This document shows positions 1 through 9,098 of a stretch of DNA of 50,687 nt, piece by piece. This DNA is from Hydrogenophilales bacterium (GTDB lineage Bacteria; Pseudomonadota; Gammaproteobacteria; Burkholderiales; Thiobacillaceae): positions 1 through 50,687 of the forward strand of contig JAGXGM010000014.1 in assembly GCA_024636675.1 (NCBI GenBank), read 5' to 3'. Below the pieces are notes generated by a model. It made no database searches and was not told the DNA's origin. It was given only the letters and a program-made list of their open reading frames with translations. Positions within the stretch are counted from its first letter, which is position 1. Each line of letters opens with the position of its first letter. The position numbers and the translations under genes are program-made.

Positions 1-24
1 CCCTGCTCGAAAACTGCAAAATTC

Positions 25-109
25 TGGTGGTGGGGGAAGGATTCGAACCTTCGAAGGCAGAGCCGTCAGATTTACAGTCTGATCCCTTTGACCGCTCGGG
101 AACCCCACC
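25..109 (-). tRNA. tRNA-Tyr (anticodon GTA)
   Basis: Read on the minus strand, the sequence folds as a class II tRNA. The acceptor arm GGTGGGG pairs with CCCCACC, followed by discriminator A and an encoded CCA. The anticodon loop carries GTA and the T arm has GGTTCGAATCC. The long variable arm and 85-nt length fit tRNA-Tyr. It lies downstream of ychF but has its own consensus promoter just upstream, so it is probably transcribed independently. Confidence 0.96.
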
Positions 110-124
110 CAAACGAAGCGCGAG

Positions 125-154
125 ATTATAGGGCTTTTCGGGATCGCGTGTCAA
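125..154 (-). promoter_or_regulatory. sigma-70 promoter of tRNA-Tyr
   Basis: On the minus strand a perfect -35 TTGACA (149–154) and a perfect -10 TATAAT (125–130) are separated by 18 bases. The predicted start lies about 7–9 bases before the tRNA 5' end at 109. Two exact hexamers at this spacing in GC-rich DNA are very unlikely by chance and fit a strong stable-RNA promoter. Confidence 0.88.
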
Positions 155-192
155 TTATCCCTTGAGTAAATTACCCGATTCACAGATTGAAC

Positions 193-1284
193 TCACACAT
201 TGAACAGGAAATTCAGGACATCGCCATCCTTGACCACATACTCCTTGCCCTCGGCGCGCATCTTGCCCGCCTCCTTGGCGCCCTGCTCGCCCTTGCAGGC
301 GACGAAGTCATCAAAGGCGATGGTCTGCGCGCGAATGAATCCGCGCTCGAAGTCGGTATGGATCACCCCCGCCGCCTGCGGCGCGGTATCGCCCTTGTGG
401 ATGGTCCACGCCCGCACTTCCTTCACTCCAGCGGTGAAATAGGTCTGCAGGCCCAGTAAATCGTAAGCGGCGCGAACCAGCCGGTTGAGCCCCGGCTCGT
501 CCCAGCCGAGTTCCTTCAGGTACTCCATCCTGTCTTCCGGCGACAATTCCTGCAGCTCGGCCTCAAGTGCCGCGCACAGCGGCACCACCGGTGCGCCCTC
601 CTTTTCGGCAAAGGCGCACAAGGCATCAAGCATAGGGTTGTCGTGGAAACCGTCTTCGCTGACGTTGGCAACATATAGCGTCGGCTTTACCGTCAGCAGG
701 CACAGCGGCCTGATCGCGGCGAAACCCTCGGCATCGAGTCCGGCCGCGCGTGCGGGACGACCTTCGTTCAGCGCAGCCAGCACTGGCTTCAGTGCCTCTG
801 CGATGACTTTCGCGTCCTTGTCGCCCCCACGCGCAGCTTTTTCATAGCGTACCAATGCTTTCTCGGCGCTCGCCAGGTCAGCGAGCGCCAACTCGGTGGC
901 GATGGTCTCGACATCGGACAGCGGGTCGATCTTGCCTGCGACATGGATCACATTTTCGTCTTGGAAACAGCGAACCACGTGACAGATCGCGTCGGTTTCA
1001 CGGATGTTGGCAAGAAACTGGTTGCCAAGTCCTTCGCCCTTGGAGGCCCCCGCCACCAGGCCGGCGATATCAACGAACTCGACAATCGCCGGCACGACTC
1101 GCTGCGGCTTGACGATCCCGGAGAGTTGCGCCAGACGCGGATCCGGCACCTCGACGATGCCGGTATTCGGCTCGATAGTGCAGAACGGATAGTTTTCCGC
1201 CGCGATGCCCGCCTGGGTCAACGCATTGAACAGGGTGGATTTTCCGACGTTGGGGAGACCAACGATGCCGCATTTGAGACTCAT
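193..1284 (-). CDS. ychF: Redox-regulated ATPase YchF (Obg family)
   Basis: Universally conserved Obg-family P-loop protein that hydrolyses ATP rather than GTP and binds ribosomes. The 363-aa product has the expected family length. It carries a Walker A motif GLPNVGKS (residues 9–16), a NVSE motif near residue 200 where G proteins have NKxD (typical of YchF), and a C-terminal TGS domain. The open frame extends upstream, but the ATG at 1284 is chosen. It gives the family-standard [12 protein letters not shown] start, has AGGA before it, and overlaps the pth stop as ATGA. It is the last gene of the lolB–ispE–prs–rplY–pth run and is probably translationally coupled to pth. Confidence 0.95.
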   Translation of the reverse strand: MSLKCGIVGLPNVGKSTLFNALTQAGIAAENYPFCTIEPNTGIVEVPDPRLAQLSGIVKPQRVVPAIVEFVDIAGLVAGASKGEGLGNQFLANIRETDAICHVVRCFQDENVIHVAGKIDPLSDVETIATELALADLASAEKALVRYEKAARGGDKDAKVIAEALKPVLAALNEGRPARAAGLDAEGFAAIRPLCLLTVKPTLYVANVSEDGFHDNPMLDALCAFAEKEGAPVVPLCAALEAELQELSPEDRMEYLKELGWDEPGLNRLVRAAYDLLGLQTYFTAGVKEVRAWTIHKGDTAPQAAGVIHTDFERGFIRAQTIAFDDFVACKGEQGAKEAGKMRAEGKEYVVKDGDVLNFLFNV

Positions 1285-1877
1285 GGTTTTTCCTGGGATT
1301 GGGGAGGAGCTGGTTTGGTGTTGGCGCGCTGGATGGCCGCATTCCACTCGCCTTTTTCGATCAGCGGCCATACATCGAGCGCGCGCTCGATGGCGGCGTC
1401 GATGTCGGCCTGCTCCTCGCGCCGCGGCGGTTTGAGGACGTAGTTGACGACTTCGTTGCGGTCACCCGGATGCCCGATGCCGATGCGCAGTCGCCAGTAG
1501 TCCTGGGTGCCGAGATGCGCGGTGATGTCCTTCAGGCCATTGTGCCCGCCCATGCCGCCGCCGAACTTGAGGCGTAGCTGGCCCGGCGGAATGTCGAGTT
1601 CGTCGTGCACCACCAGAATCTCGTCGGCCGCGATGCGGTGAAAGCGCGCCAGCGCACCAACCGCCTGCCCGGAGCGGTTCATGAAGGTCTGCGGCAGCAG
1701 CATCCATGCTGCCCCAGGACCACGACCAACGATGCCGTGAAAGCGCGATTCCAGTGCCAGCGGCACCCCGCGCGCCTGCGCAAGGCGCGCGCAAAACCAA
1801 AACCCGGCATTGTGCCGGGTTTCTTCGTAGTCGCGCCCCGGGTTACCGAGGCCGACAATCAGGCGGGGGACCGTCAT
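1281..1877 (-). CDS. pth: Peptidyl-tRNA hydrolase
   Basis: Cleaves the ester bond of peptidyl-tRNAs that drop off ribosomes, recycling tRNA in the cytoplasm. The 198-aa product starts [14 protein letters not shown]. The family's active-site residues are visible: N12 in GLGNPG, H22 in TRHNAGF and the Asp of [10 protein letters not shown] near residue 95. A longer TTG start at 1898 exists, but it would lie inside a hairpin and add residues not seen in the family, so the ATG at 1877 is preferred. The pairing rplY–pth–ychF is a common conserved string, and the stop overlaps the ychF start by four bases. Confidence 0.93.
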   Translation of the reverse strand: MTVPRLIVGLGNPGRDYEETRHNAGFWFCARLAQARGVPLALESRFHGIVGRGPGAAWMLLPQTFMNRSGQAVGALARFHRIAADEILVVHDELDIPPGQLRLKFGGGMGGHNGLKDITAHLGTQDYWRLRIGIGHPGDRNEVVNYVLKPPRREEQADIDAAIERALDVWPLIEKGEWNAAIQRANTKPAPPQSQEKP

Positions 1878-1888
1878 GACGACTCGCA

Positions 1889-1908
1889 ACGCGGCCAAGA
1901 GGCCGCGT
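1889..1908 (-). other. Perfect hairpin between rplY and pth
   Basis: ACGCGGCC pairs perfectly with GGCCGCGT around a 4-base loop. The hairpin sits in the 37-base gap between the rplY stop and the pth start. No U-tract follows on the minus strand, so it is not a standard terminator. It may shield the pth start or mark an RNA-processing point (inference). Confidence 0.5.
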
Positions 1909-1914
1909 CAAGAC

Positions 1915-2535
1915 TCAAGCTGCGGGTGCAGCAGGCGCTTCGGGCGCCACTTCGTCTGACTTCAGGCCCCTGGGCAGCGTGAGTGTTGCTACCGCCGGAT
2001 TCTCATGCTGAATGTGCGCAACGAGTTCCACACCTTCGGGCAGCGTGAGGTCGTTCGCATGAATGGACTGGCCGATTTCCATCGCACCCATGTCCACGGC
2101 GATGAACTCGGGCAAATTACCCGGCAGGCAGGTCACATCGAGTTCGGTCGCCACATGGCTGACCTTGCCGCCACCGGTCTTGACGCCGGGCGCGGTCTCC
2201 TCGTTCAGGAAGTGCAACGGCACCTTGACGTGAATTTTGTGCGTTTTGTCGACGCGCTGGAAATCGATGTGCAGCACCTGCTGCTTGAAGGGGTGCCATT
2301 GCGTGTCACGCAGCAGCACGGATTCCTTGGCGCCATCGATATTCAGCGTCAGCACGGAGGCGTGGAACGACTCCTTGCGCAGCGCGTGATACAGCGTGTT
2401 GTGCTCCAGCTCGATCTGCACCGGGGCAGCGGTGCCGCCGTAGACGATGGCGGGGATCTTGCCCGCGTGACGCAGACGGCGGCTCGCACCCGTACCTTGC
2501 AATTCACGCTTGGTGGCGATGACTTCGATTTCCAT
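1915..2535 (-). CDS. rplY: 50S ribosomal protein L25 (general stress protein Ctc type)
   Basis: Binds 5S rRNA in the large ribosomal subunit. The 206-aa length shows the long Ctc/TL5 form: an N-terminal L25 domain (about residues 1–95, with [13 protein letters not shown] and [10 protein letters not shown]) and a C-terminal beta-rich TL5 domain (about 100–190). An Ala/Pro-rich tail follows. The ATG at 2535 is preceded by GGAG seven bases upstream. It lies directly downstream of prs and upstream of pth, the usual order in proteobacteria. Confidence 0.95.
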   Translation of the reverse strand: MEIEVIATKRELQGTGASRRLRHAGKIPAIVYGGTAAPVQIELEHNTLYHALRKESFHASVLTLNIDGAKESVLLRDTQWHPFKQQVLHIDFQRVDKTHKIHVKVPLHFLNEETAPGVKTGGGKVSHVATELDVTCLPGNLPEFIAVDMGAMEIGQSIHANDLTLPEGVELVAHIQHENPAVATLTLPRGLKSDEVAPEAPAAPAA

Positions 2536-2591
2536 AGTATTTCTCCAATAATCTACTCAATGATGCACGTCCAGACGGACCATGCATGAAA

Positions 2592-2609
2592 GCCCCCGCG
2601 ACCAGGGGC
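2592..2609 (-). terminator. Weak terminator-like hairpin between prs and rplY
   Basis: On the minus strand GCCCC pairs with GGGGC, followed by CTTTCATG, just after the prs stop. The stem is only 5–6 bp and the U-run is short. At most it should give partial termination before rplY. Confidence 0.35.
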
Positions 2610-2621
2610 ATTCGGCCGGCC

Positions 2622-3572
2622 CTACTCGATGAAGAGCGAGCTGACGGAATCTTCGTTGCTGATGCGGCGAATGGTTTCAGCCAGCAGTTCAGCCACCGAC
2701 AATTGCCGGATTTTCGTACAGGCGCGCGCGTCGTCGCGCAGCGGAATGGTGTCGGTCACCACCAGCTCGTCGAGCGCGGAATTCGTCACGCGCTCGGCGG
2801 CGCTGCCGGACAGCACGGCATGGGTGCAATAAGCCATCACCTTCCTGGCGCCATGCTCCTTCAGTGCCTTGGCCGCCTCGCACAGCGTATTGGCGGTGTC
2901 GACCAAGTCGTCCATGATGATGCACGTGCGGTCATTGACGTCGCCGATGATATGCATCACCTTCGCCACATTCGGTTTCGGCCGACGCTTGTCGATGATC
3001 GCCAAGTCGCACTCGAGGCGCTTGGCAATCGCCCGCGCCCGCACCACCCCACCCACATCGGGCGACACCACCACCAGGTTCGGATGGTCACGCTTCCAGA
3101 TGTCGCCCAGCAGGATCGGGCTGGAATAAATGTTATCGACCGGAATGTCGAAAAAGCCCTGGATCTGGTCCGAGTGCAGGTCCATCGTCAGCACCCGGTC
3201 GACCCCCACGCCCTGCAGCATGTTGGCCACCACCTTGGCGGTGATCGCCACCCGTGCCGAGCGGGTGCGGCGGTCCTGCCGTGCGTAGCCGTAATACGGG
3301 ATGGCGGCGGTGATGCGACCGGCCGAGGCGCGCTTCAGCGCGTCCACCATCACCATCACTTCCATCAGGGTATCGTTGGTCGGCTGGCAGGTCGACTGCA
3401 GCACGAACACGTCCTTGCCGCGAACATTCTCGAGAAGCTCGACCATCACCTCGCCATCGGAAAAACGCGACACGGTGGCGCGGCCGAGGTGGATATTGAG
3501 ATGGCGCACCACATCGTTGGCAAGACGCGGGTTTGCATTCCCGGTAAACACCATCAAGTTGTCTATGGACAC
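2622..3572 (-). CDS. prs: Ribose-phosphate pyrophosphokinase (PRPP synthase)
   Basis: Makes 5-phosphoribosyl-1-pyrophosphate from ribose-5-phosphate and ATP for nucleotide, His, Trp and NAD synthesis. The 316-aa product has the class I architecture of two Rossmann-like phosphoribosyltransferase domains. Visible motifs are [10 protein letters not shown], the flexible ATP loop, [11 protein letters not shown], and the PRPP-binding loop [10 protein letters not shown] near residue 220. Translation starts at GTG 3572, with GGAG six bases upstream and a family-like [13 protein letters not shown]-terminus. It follows tRNA-Gln and precedes rplY. Confidence 0.96.
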   Translation of the reverse strand: MSIDNLMVFTGNANPRLANDVVRHLNIHLGRATVSRFSDGEVMVELLENVRGKDVFVLQSTCQPTNDTLMEVMVMVDALKRASAGRITAAIPYYGYARQDRRTRSARVAITAKVVANMLQGVGVDRVLTMDLHSDQIQGFFDIPVDNIYSSPILLGDIWKRDHPNLVVVSPDVGGVVRARAIAKRLECDLAIIDKRRPKPNVAKVMHIIGDVNDRTCIIMDDLVDTANTLCEAAKALKEHGARKVMAYCTHAVLSGSAAERVTNSALDELVVTDTIPLRDDARACTKIRQLSVAELLAETIRRISNEDSVSSLFIE

Positions 3573-3612
3573 ACGCGTCTCCGGCGATAGGGCTGATCCG
3601 ACACAACAACAA

Positions 3613-3635
3613 AACAGCCGCCACCGGCGGCTGTT
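3613..3635 (-). terminator. Intrinsic terminator-like hairpin after tRNA-Gln
   Basis: A 10-bp perfect stem (AACAGCCGCC with GGCGGCTGTT, 3-base loop) is followed on the minus strand by TTGTTGTTGTG. It lies 9 bases past the encoded CCA of tRNA-Gln and before prs. It could end the lolB–ispE–tRNA transcript or attenuate prs. Confidence 0.6.
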
Positions 3636-3643
3636 CGCTTAAC

Positions 3644-3718
3644 TGGCTGGGGAGGTAGGGATCGAACCTACGAATGTCGGAATCAAAATCCGATGCCTTA
3701 CCACTTGGCGACTCCCCA
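3644..3718 (-). tRNA. tRNA-Gln (anticodon TTG)
   Basis: On the minus strand this is a 75-nt cloverleaf. TGGGGAG pairs with CTCCCCA, then discriminator G and an encoded CCA. The anticodon loop TTTTGAT carries TTG and the T arm has GGTTCGATCC. It begins only 8 bases after the ispE stop, leaving no room for its own promoter, so it must be processed from the lolB–ispE transcript. The placement between ispE and prs is conserved in many betaproteobacteria. Confidence 0.96.
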
Positions 3719-3725
3719 ATAGGTA

Positions 3726-4562
3726 CTACTTGGCGCAACTCTCGTACAAAGGATGCCTGTCGAGGCTCTGCGCCACAAAACCCCGCATTGTTTCGGGCAG
3801 CCGGCGCCACACCTCGCGCGCCGCGTTTTCCGTTGCAAAGGATGCAAACACACAGGCACCCGAACCGGTCATCCGCGCCTCGCCGAATTGCGCCAGCCAT
3901 TCGAGATGACGGGCGACTTCAGGATAACGTTCAACGACCACCGGCTGCAGGTCATTACGACCCATGCCTGCGGAAAAGCGCGCCATTTTGATGGATGGCG
4001 AGTTGCGTGTCAATTCCGGCGCAGCAAAAATTGCAGCAGTCGGCACCTGAACCGGCGGCGTCAGCACCACATACCACGCTGGCGGCGCGCTCACCGGACG
4101 CAGGATTTCGCCCACCCCTTCGGCAAACGCGGTCTGGCCGAATACGAAGACAGGCACGTCGGCGCCCAATTGCAGGGCCAATTGCTGCAGGGCGGCGCGC
4201 GAAAGATTGACCTGCCACAGGCCGTTCAGTGCCAGCAGCACGGTGGCTGCATCCGAACTGCCGCCACCGAGGCCGCCGCCCATCGGCAATACCTTGTCGA
4301 GCCGGATACTCACCCCCGCGCCGGCAGGCGCATATGCCTGCAGCAGGCGCGCGGCGCGCACGGTCAGGTCGTGGTCTTCGGGCACGCCCGGCACGTCACC
4401 CTCGCGCACCACGCGGCCATCGTCCCGCAACGTCAGGTACACAGTGTCGGCGCGGTCGATCAGGCGAAACACGCTCTGCAGCAGATGGTAGCCGTCGGCA
4501 CGCCGGCCGACGACATGCAGGAACAGGTTGAGCTTGGCGGGGGCGGGGTAGGCGTGGCTCAT
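3726..4562 (-). CDS. ispE: 4-diphosphocytidyl-2-C-methyl-D-erythritol kinase
   Basis: Phosphorylates the 2-hydroxyl of CDP-methylerythritol in the MEP isoprenoid pathway. The 278-aa product is a GHMP kinase. It has an N-terminal PAPAKLNLFLHV substrate motif, the ATP-binding glycine loop PMGGGLGGGSSDAA near residue 100, and a C-terminal MTGSGACVF motif. The ATG at 4562 is chosen because it overlaps the lolB stop as ATGA and gives the standard N-terminus; an in-frame start four codons earlier is less likely. The lolB–ispE–tRNA-Gln–prs order is typical of the group. Confidence 0.95.
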   Translation of the reverse strand: MSHAYPAPAKLNLFLHVVGRRADGYHLLQSVFRLIDRADTVYLTLRDDGRVVREGDVPGVPEDHDLTVRAARLLQAYAPAGAGVSIRLDKVLPMGGGLGGGSSDAATVLLALNGLWQVNLSRAALQQLALQLGADVPVFVFGQTAFAEGVGEILRPVSAPPAWYVVLTPPVQVPTAAIFAAPELTRNSPSIKMARFSAGMGRNDLQPVVVERYPEVARHLEWLAQFGEARMTGSGACVFASFATENAAREVWRRLPETMRGFVAQSLDRHPLYESCAK

Positions 4563-5113
4563 TCGACCCGCCAATTGTCCGCCACCAGGCGGATTTGCAG
4601 CCCCTCACGCGCCAACGCCAGCTTGCGCGGGCGCCCATCGGCGGCGTATTGCAGGTAATCGATTACCCAGCCGTTCTGCTTGAGCTGGGCGAGACGGCCG
4701 GCGGCATTGCGCGTCGCCTCAAAAGGACTGTCCGGGTCGGGGCGCGCCTGCATCCACCACGCCAGGCCCGCCACCGGCAGCGTATAACCGAGCGCCTCGC
4801 GCGTCAGGGATTCGGCATCGGGCGCACGGCGCGTGGGCTGGTTCGGCACTTCGAGCGCAACGCCATCGGCATCGCGCACAATACGTGCCACCCCCTGTCC
4901 CAGCGGCGATATCAGCAATATCTCATCCGTTTCCGCGCCATGCTGCCAGTGGATTTGGCCCGACAGGCTCTGTTCGCCCGCCTGGACGCCAATGCGGCCC
5001 TGCAGCGTCCAGTTGTCGGACAGCGGCGGGGCGACAGCGGGGGCAAGGGAAGGCGATATCGTCGCGCAACCGGCCATCAACGCCAGCAGCAGCACTGCAG
5101 TCAGACGCACCAT
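4559..5113 (-). CDS. lolB: Outer-membrane lipoprotein LolB
   Basis: Receives lipoproteins from LolA and inserts them into the inner leaflet of the outer membrane. The 184-aa product has a short signal peptide ending in LMAGC with lipidated Cys16. It is followed by the LolB fold with WTLQGRIGV, LSGQIHWQH and a C-terminal LALAREGLQIRL segment. The long upstream open frame is non-coding overlap with the TPR gene. The ATG at 5113 overlaps the TPR stop by one base (TGATG), indicating coupling. LolB between a TPR lipoprotein and ispE is the common arrangement in betaproteobacteria. Confidence 0.9.
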   Translation of the reverse strand: MVRLTAVLLLALMAGCATISPSLAPAVAPPLSDNWTLQGRIGVQAGEQSLSGQIHWQHGAETDEILLISPLGQGVARIVRDADGVALEVPNQPTRRAPDAESLTREALGYTLPVAGLAWWMQARPDPDSPFEATRNAAGRLAQLKQNGWVIDYLQYAADGRPRKLALAREGLQIRLVADNWRVE

Positions 5114-6906
5114 CAGGGTTTCAGCCGGCGCAGGGTTTCCAGCAGCAATTCGTTCTGCGGGTGGGCTTGCAGGCTGCTCTGCCACAGCTCTCCGGCCTCC
5201 TCGCGCAGCCCGCGCGTCCACAGCACCTCGCCCAGATGCGCCGCGATTTCGGGATCGGGCCGCACCTTGTAGGCACGCTCCAGATATTCCTGCGCGCGCG
5301 CCAGGTTGCCCGCCCGGAATTCCGCCCAACCCACGCTATCGAGTATGAAGGGGTCTTCCGGCGCCAGTGCCAGCGCCTTGTCGAGCAAGGTGATCGCCTC
5401 GGCCAGGCGGTCGGTGCGATCGGCCAGCGTGTAGCCCAATGCGTTGTAGGCCTGGGCATTATCGGGACGCAGCACGATCACGCGGCGCAGGTCGGCTTCC
5501 AGCGTATCGAGCTTGTCGAGCTTTTCCGCCACCATGGCACGGTCGTACAGCAAATCTGCCGAATCGGGAAAGCGCTTGAGCCCTTCCGACAGCACCTCGA
5601 AAGCCTCCGCGTGGGCCTTGCTGTCGCGCAGCAGTTCGGCCTGTGCCTGGATAAGCCGCACGTTTTGCGCGTCGTTTTCGCCCTGCGTGAATGCCAGCAG
5701 CGCGCGCGCCTCGTCCGCTCTGCCCGCGTGCGCCAGCAACGCCGCCTGACGTGCGCGGGCCGGCACCAGGTAATTGCCTGTCTTGACCTCAACATAATGG
5801 GTCGCCGCCACCTCGGGTTGCTTCATTTTCTCGGCCACCTGACCCAGGTAGTAATGCACCATATCGGGGTCGCGCGGGCTGTATTCCAGGGTCTGGGTCA
5901 GCAAATCGCGCGCCACGTCGACATCGCCCATCTGCAGCGACAGCAGACCGGCGGCAAAGCTGACTTCGGCATTACGCGGAAAATCAGCCGTCAGGCGGGT
6001 GAATTCGGCACGCGCCTCGGAAAACTGGTTGGCACTCACCAGCGTGCGCGCATAGGCCAGTCGCACTTCGCGCGCGCCGGGGTGACGCGCCAGAAAATCG
6101 CGCATGAAGGCCAGCGCATCGGGACGTGACGTTTTCGCCAGAAGCTCCGCGTGCAGCAGTGCGCCAGGCTCCCAGCCGGGACGCAGGTCATCAGCCTGTT
6201 TCAAGGCAGCAAGTGCCGTTTCGACACGCCCGGCACTGGCCGCAGCCTGGGCGATGGCAAAGTGCGCCTCCGGCAAGGTGGGGTGGTCGGCCGCCAGCCG
6301 CTCAACCAGATCCAGCGCGGCCCGGGTGTCGCGCGGTTTACCCATCAGCGCCGACAGGTGCAAAAAGGCGTTGGCACTGTCGGCTTGCAGCAGGGTGCGC
6401 AGAATCGGTTCGGCTTCGCTGTAACTGCCTTCGCTCAACAACAATGCCGCCAGCGTCTGCTGCGCCCGCACCGAATCCGGCTCGGCGGCTGTCCACAGGC
6501 GGGCGGCTTCGAGCGCCCCTGCCTGATCGCGGGCAAACATCGAAACCTCGACGGCACGACGGGCAATGCGTGGGTCCTGCGTCTGCCGCGCCAGGTCGAG
6601 ATAGGTCGATTGGGCCACGCCAATCGCGCCGCGCTGGCCGGCAACCTCGGCCACCAGAAACTTGAACAGGATTTCAGGCGTGAGCGCTTGCTTCGGCAAG
6701 GCGGCGAGGGCCTGGGCAGCTGCATCAGGCTCGGGGACGGCAGTTGCCTCGGCCTCCGGGACGGCAACAGCTTCGACCGCCGTCCCGGCAGGCTGCTGCG
6801 CTTGCGACTCCACCGCCACGGGCTGCGACGCCTTGACGCCGGGCTGGCTGCACGCCGCCGCGAACAGCAGCGCAGCGTAGGGGAGAAGGGGTTTGAGGTG
6901 TGCCAT
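5113..6906 (-). CDS. TPR-repeat outer-membrane-type lipoprotein
   Basis: The 597-aa product has a signal peptide with lipobox FAAAC (Cys19), an Ala/Pro/Val-rich linker to about residue 70, then tetratricopeptide repeats over most of its length. Examples are the segments around DPDMVHYYLGQVAEKM and NAQAYNALGYTLADRT. TPR superhelices act as protein-binding scaffolds, and the lipobox places it in the envelope. It sits upstream of lolB with a one-base overlap, a conserved neighbourhood, but its partner is not known from sequence. An AAGG lies 7–8 bases before the ATG. Confidence 0.85.
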   Translation of the reverse strand: MAHLKPLLPYAALLFAAACSQPGVKASQPVAVESQAQQPAGTAVEAVAVPEAEATAVPEPDAAAQALAALPKQALTPEILFKFLVAEVAGQRGAIGVAQSTYLDLARQTQDPRIARRAVEVSMFARDQAGALEAARLWTAAEPDSVRAQQTLAALLLSEGSYSEAEPILRTLLQADSANAFLHLSALMGKPRDTRAALDLVERLAADHPTLPEAHFAIAQAAASAGRVETALAALKQADDLRPGWEPGALLHAELLAKTSRPDALAFMRDFLARHPGAREVRLAYARTLVSANQFSEARAEFTRLTADFPRNAEVSFAAGLLSLQMGDVDVARDLLTQTLEYSPRDPDMVHYYLGQVAEKMKQPEVAATHYVEVKTGNYLVPARARQAALLAHAGRADEARALLAFTQGENDAQNVRLIQAQAELLRDSKAHAEAFEVLSEGLKRFPDSADLLYDRAMVAEKLDKLDTLEADLRRVIVLRPDNAQAYNALGYTLADRTDRLAEAITLLDKALALAPEDPFILDSVGWAEFRAGNLARAQEYLERAYKVRPDPEIAAHLGEVLWTRGLREEAGELWQSSLQAHPQNELLLETLRRLKP

Positions 6907-6992
6907 GTTGTGCCTTGTCGGTGAAGTTGGTTGCCTGTCACGATTCTAAGCGTTAGAAGCCTGCCTGCAAGTTAGGTTCAGACGCGCGCCGC

Positions 6993-8216
6993 TTATTGCG
7001 AGCGCAGCGCGTCGATGGGGTCGAGCCCGGCGGCGCGGCGCGCCGGATAAAAACCGAAAAACACGCCAATGAGAAAGGACACGCCGACCGCCATCAACAC
7101 CGAGGCGGGTGTCACTGCGACCGGCAGGCCGGCCAGCCGCTCGACCAGCCAGGCACCGCCGATGCCGAGCGCAAGGCCGATGGCGCAGCCGATCAGCGAC
7201 AGCGTCAGCGCCTCGATCAGGAACTGCCACAGCACGTCGCGGCGACGCGCACCGATCGCCATGCGGATGCCGATTTCACGGGTGCGCTCGGTCACCGACA
7301 CCAGCATGATGTTCATGATGCCGATGCCGCCGACCACCAGCGAAATGGCGGCAATGGCGCCGAGCAGCAGGCTCATGACGCGGGTGGTCGACGCTGCGGT
7401 TTCGGCGATCGCGGTCAGGTTGCGCACGGTGAAGTCATCGTCCTGCCCGACGCCGATGCGATGGCGGTTGCGCAGCAGCTCGTTGATGGCGGACTCCGCA
7501 GCATCCATGCTTTTTTCCGATACCGCCTGCGCCATGATGAAGCGGGCGCGGTTGCGCAGACTGCTGCTGAAAATCTTCTGCTGCGCGCTGGAAATCGGCA
7601 CGACCACCAGGTCGTCCTGATCGCGCCCGTCCAGGCTCTGGCCCTTGGCTGCCAAAACCCCAATCACTTCGAACGGCGCCTGGCGGATGCGGATGATCTT
7701 GCCGATGGGGTCCTCGTCGCCGAACAGCTCGCGCGCCACCACCTGGCCGATCACCGCGACCCGCGCGCCGCTGCGTACGTCGGCCTCGCTGAAGAAGCCG
7801 CCCGACGCCATCAGCCAGTTGCGCACGATGACGTAGTCCGGCGTGCTGCCGAATACCGAGGTGCTCCAGTTGAGGCCGGCGTAGATCAGCTGGGCGCTGC
7901 CGGGCAACATCGGCGCCGCCGCCACGATATCCGGCAGGTCGCGGATGGCATCGGCATCGGCGAAGGTGAGCGTGGGCGCGCTGCCCATCGCCACCCGCGC
8001 GCCGCCGCTGGTGGTGGCGCCCGACATGATGATGAAGAGATTGCTGCCCATCGACTCGATCGCGCCGCGCACCATGGCCTGCGCGCCCTGGCCGATCGCC
8101 AGCATGAGAATCACCGCTGCCACCCCGATCATCATGCCGAGCATGGTGAGGAAGCTGCGCATGCGGTGGGTGGTGAGCGCGTGCCACGCGGTCTCGAACA
8201 GGCTGGCGATGATCAT
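6993..8216 (-). CDS. MacB-like ABC transporter permease
   Basis: Membrane component of a type VII (MacB) mechanotransmission ABC transporter that powers a MacA–TolC-type efflux or secretion conduit. The 407-aa product has an N-terminal TM helix after THRMRSFLTMLGMMIG, a periplasmic MacB_PCD domain (about 50–240), and a C-terminal FtsX domain with three TM helices. ERTREIGIRMAIGARRRDV is the conserved cytoplasmic loop. Unlike E. coli MacB, the ATPase is a separate polypeptide. The ATG at 8216 overlaps the ATPase stop as ATGA. It closes the operon. Confidence 0.92.
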   Translation of the reverse strand: MIIASLFETAWHALTTHRMRSFLTMLGMMIGVAAVILMLAIGQGAQAMVRGAIESMGSNLFIIMSGATTSGGARVAMGSAPTLTFADADAIRDLPDIVAAAPMLPGSAQLIYAGLNWSTSVFGSTPDYVIVRNWLMASGGFFSEADVRSGARVAVIGQVVARELFGDEDPIGKIIRIRQAPFEVIGVLAAKGQSLDGRDQDDLVVVPISSAQQKIFSSSLRNRARFIMAQAVSEKSMDAAESAINELLRNRHRIGVGQDDDFTVRNLTAIAETAASTTRVMSLLLGAIAAISLVVGGIGIMNIMLVSVTERTREIGIRMAIGARRRDVLWQFLIEALTLSLIGCAIGLALGIGGAWLVERLAGLPVAVTPASVLMAVGVSFLIGVFFGFYPARRAAGLDPIDALRSQ

Positions 8217-8929
8217 GTCGCGTCCGCCTCGGTGGTCACGTCTTCCACTACGCGGCCATCCTGGAAGCGGATGCGTCGCCGCGCATAGTCGGCGATGTCG
8301 GCTTCGTGGGTGACCAGCACCAGCGTGATGGCTTCCTCGCGGTTGAGCTGGCTGAAGAACCCCATCACCTGGCGGCTGGTCTCGCTGTCGAGGTTGCCGG
8401 TCGGCTCGTCGGCAAAAATGATGCGCGGCCGCGTGGCCAGCGCGCGCGCGATCGCCACCCGCTGCTGCTGGCCACCCGACAGCTGCAGAGGGGTGTGGTG
8501 CGAGCGCTCGCCCAGACCGACGCGGTCGAGCGTCGCCTGCGCCTGCTGCCGCCGCGCCTCGCGCCCCATGCCGGCATACATCAGCGGCAGCGCGACATTG
8601 TCGAGCGCGGTCAGCTTGGGCAGCAGGTTGAAGCCCTGAAAAACAAAGCCGATCTCGCGGTTGCGCAGCGCCGCCAGCTGGTCTGACGACATCTTGCTGA
8701 CGTCCTTGCCGTCGAGGTGATAGCTGCCACGGGTGGGGCGATCGAGACAGCCGAGCAGGTTCATGAAGGTGCTCTTGCCCGAGCCCGACGCGCCCATGAT
8801 GGCGACGAACTCGCCCGCGGCAATGCTGAGGCTCACGCCGCGCAGCGCCTGGAACACGCCGGCGCCGGTCGGGTAGTCCTTCTCGAGATCGACCACCTCG
8901 ATCAGCGGCTTGCCCGATTCTGTATTCAA
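8213..8929 (-). CDS. MacB-like ABC transporter ATP-binding protein
   Basis: Cytoplasmic ATPase of the MacB-type exporter, LolD-like. Visible motifs are Walker A GASGSGKST, Q-loop FVFQGFNLLP, signature LSGGQQQRVAIARAL, Walker [13 protein letters not shown] and H-loop VTHE. No ATG lies near the conserved N-terminus. The best start is TTG 8929 (LNTESGKPLIEV, 238 aa), with GGAGG just upstream. The open frame runs 43 codons further into a palindromic spacer but has no domain content there. It is coupled to the permease by an ATGA overlap. Confidence 0.9.
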   Translation of the reverse strand: MNTESGKPLIEVVDLEKDYPTGAGVFQALRGVSLSIAAGEFVAIMGASGSGKSTFMNLLGCLDRPTRGSYHLDGKDVSKMSSDQLAALRNREIGFVFQGFNLLPKLTALDNVALPLMYAGMGREARRQQAQATLDRVGLGERSHHTPLQLSGGQQQRVAIARALATRPRIIFADEPTGNLDSETSRQVMGFFSQLNREEAITLVLVTHEADIADYARRRIRFQDGRVVEDVTTEADAT

Positions 8930-8980
8930 AGCGCCTCCAGAAAATCGTAGCGAGCGGACGTCCACCCGCGCGGGGCAGGC

Positions 8981-9016
8981 CGTGGTTGTAAAGCCGCTGA
9001 AGCGGCAACAACCACG
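8981..9016. repeat. Compound hairpin in the macA–macB spacer
   Basis: CGTGGTTGT (8981–8989) pairs with ACAACCACG (9008–9016). Inside, GCCGCT (8993–8998) pairs with AGCGGC (9001–9006). The structure is seen directly in the sequence. The spacer between the adaptor gene and the ATPase gene is about 200 bases, unusually long in an operon where the other genes overlap. Confidence 0.7.
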
Positions 9017-9021
9017 CTCAG

Positions 9022-9098
9022 CCGGGTGCGCCCGGAGCGCAGGAACCGGAATGTACATTGAAGTACATGAGGATTCCGAGCACCGGACGCGCCCGGAT
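9022..9098. repeat. Large imperfect palindrome (REP-like) in the macA–macB spacer
   Basis: Two arms of about 35 bases each, both with a CCGG-rich distal part (CCGGGTGCGCCCGG at 9022–9035; CCGGACGCGCCCGG at 9084–9097), face each other. They surround a central ATGTAC/GTACAT dyad at 9051–9068, flanked by GGAA/TTCC. The size and nested symmetry resemble a repetitive extragenic palindromic element. Copy number cannot be judged from one window. Confidence 0.6.

Noticed and set aside
6993-9011. A single 672-codon frame spanning permease and ATPase region, suggesting a fused or frameshifted MacB
   Set aside because: Only the C-terminal 407 codons encode protein-like sequence; the ATPase is intact in another frame with an ATGA overlap, so two separate genes explain the data.
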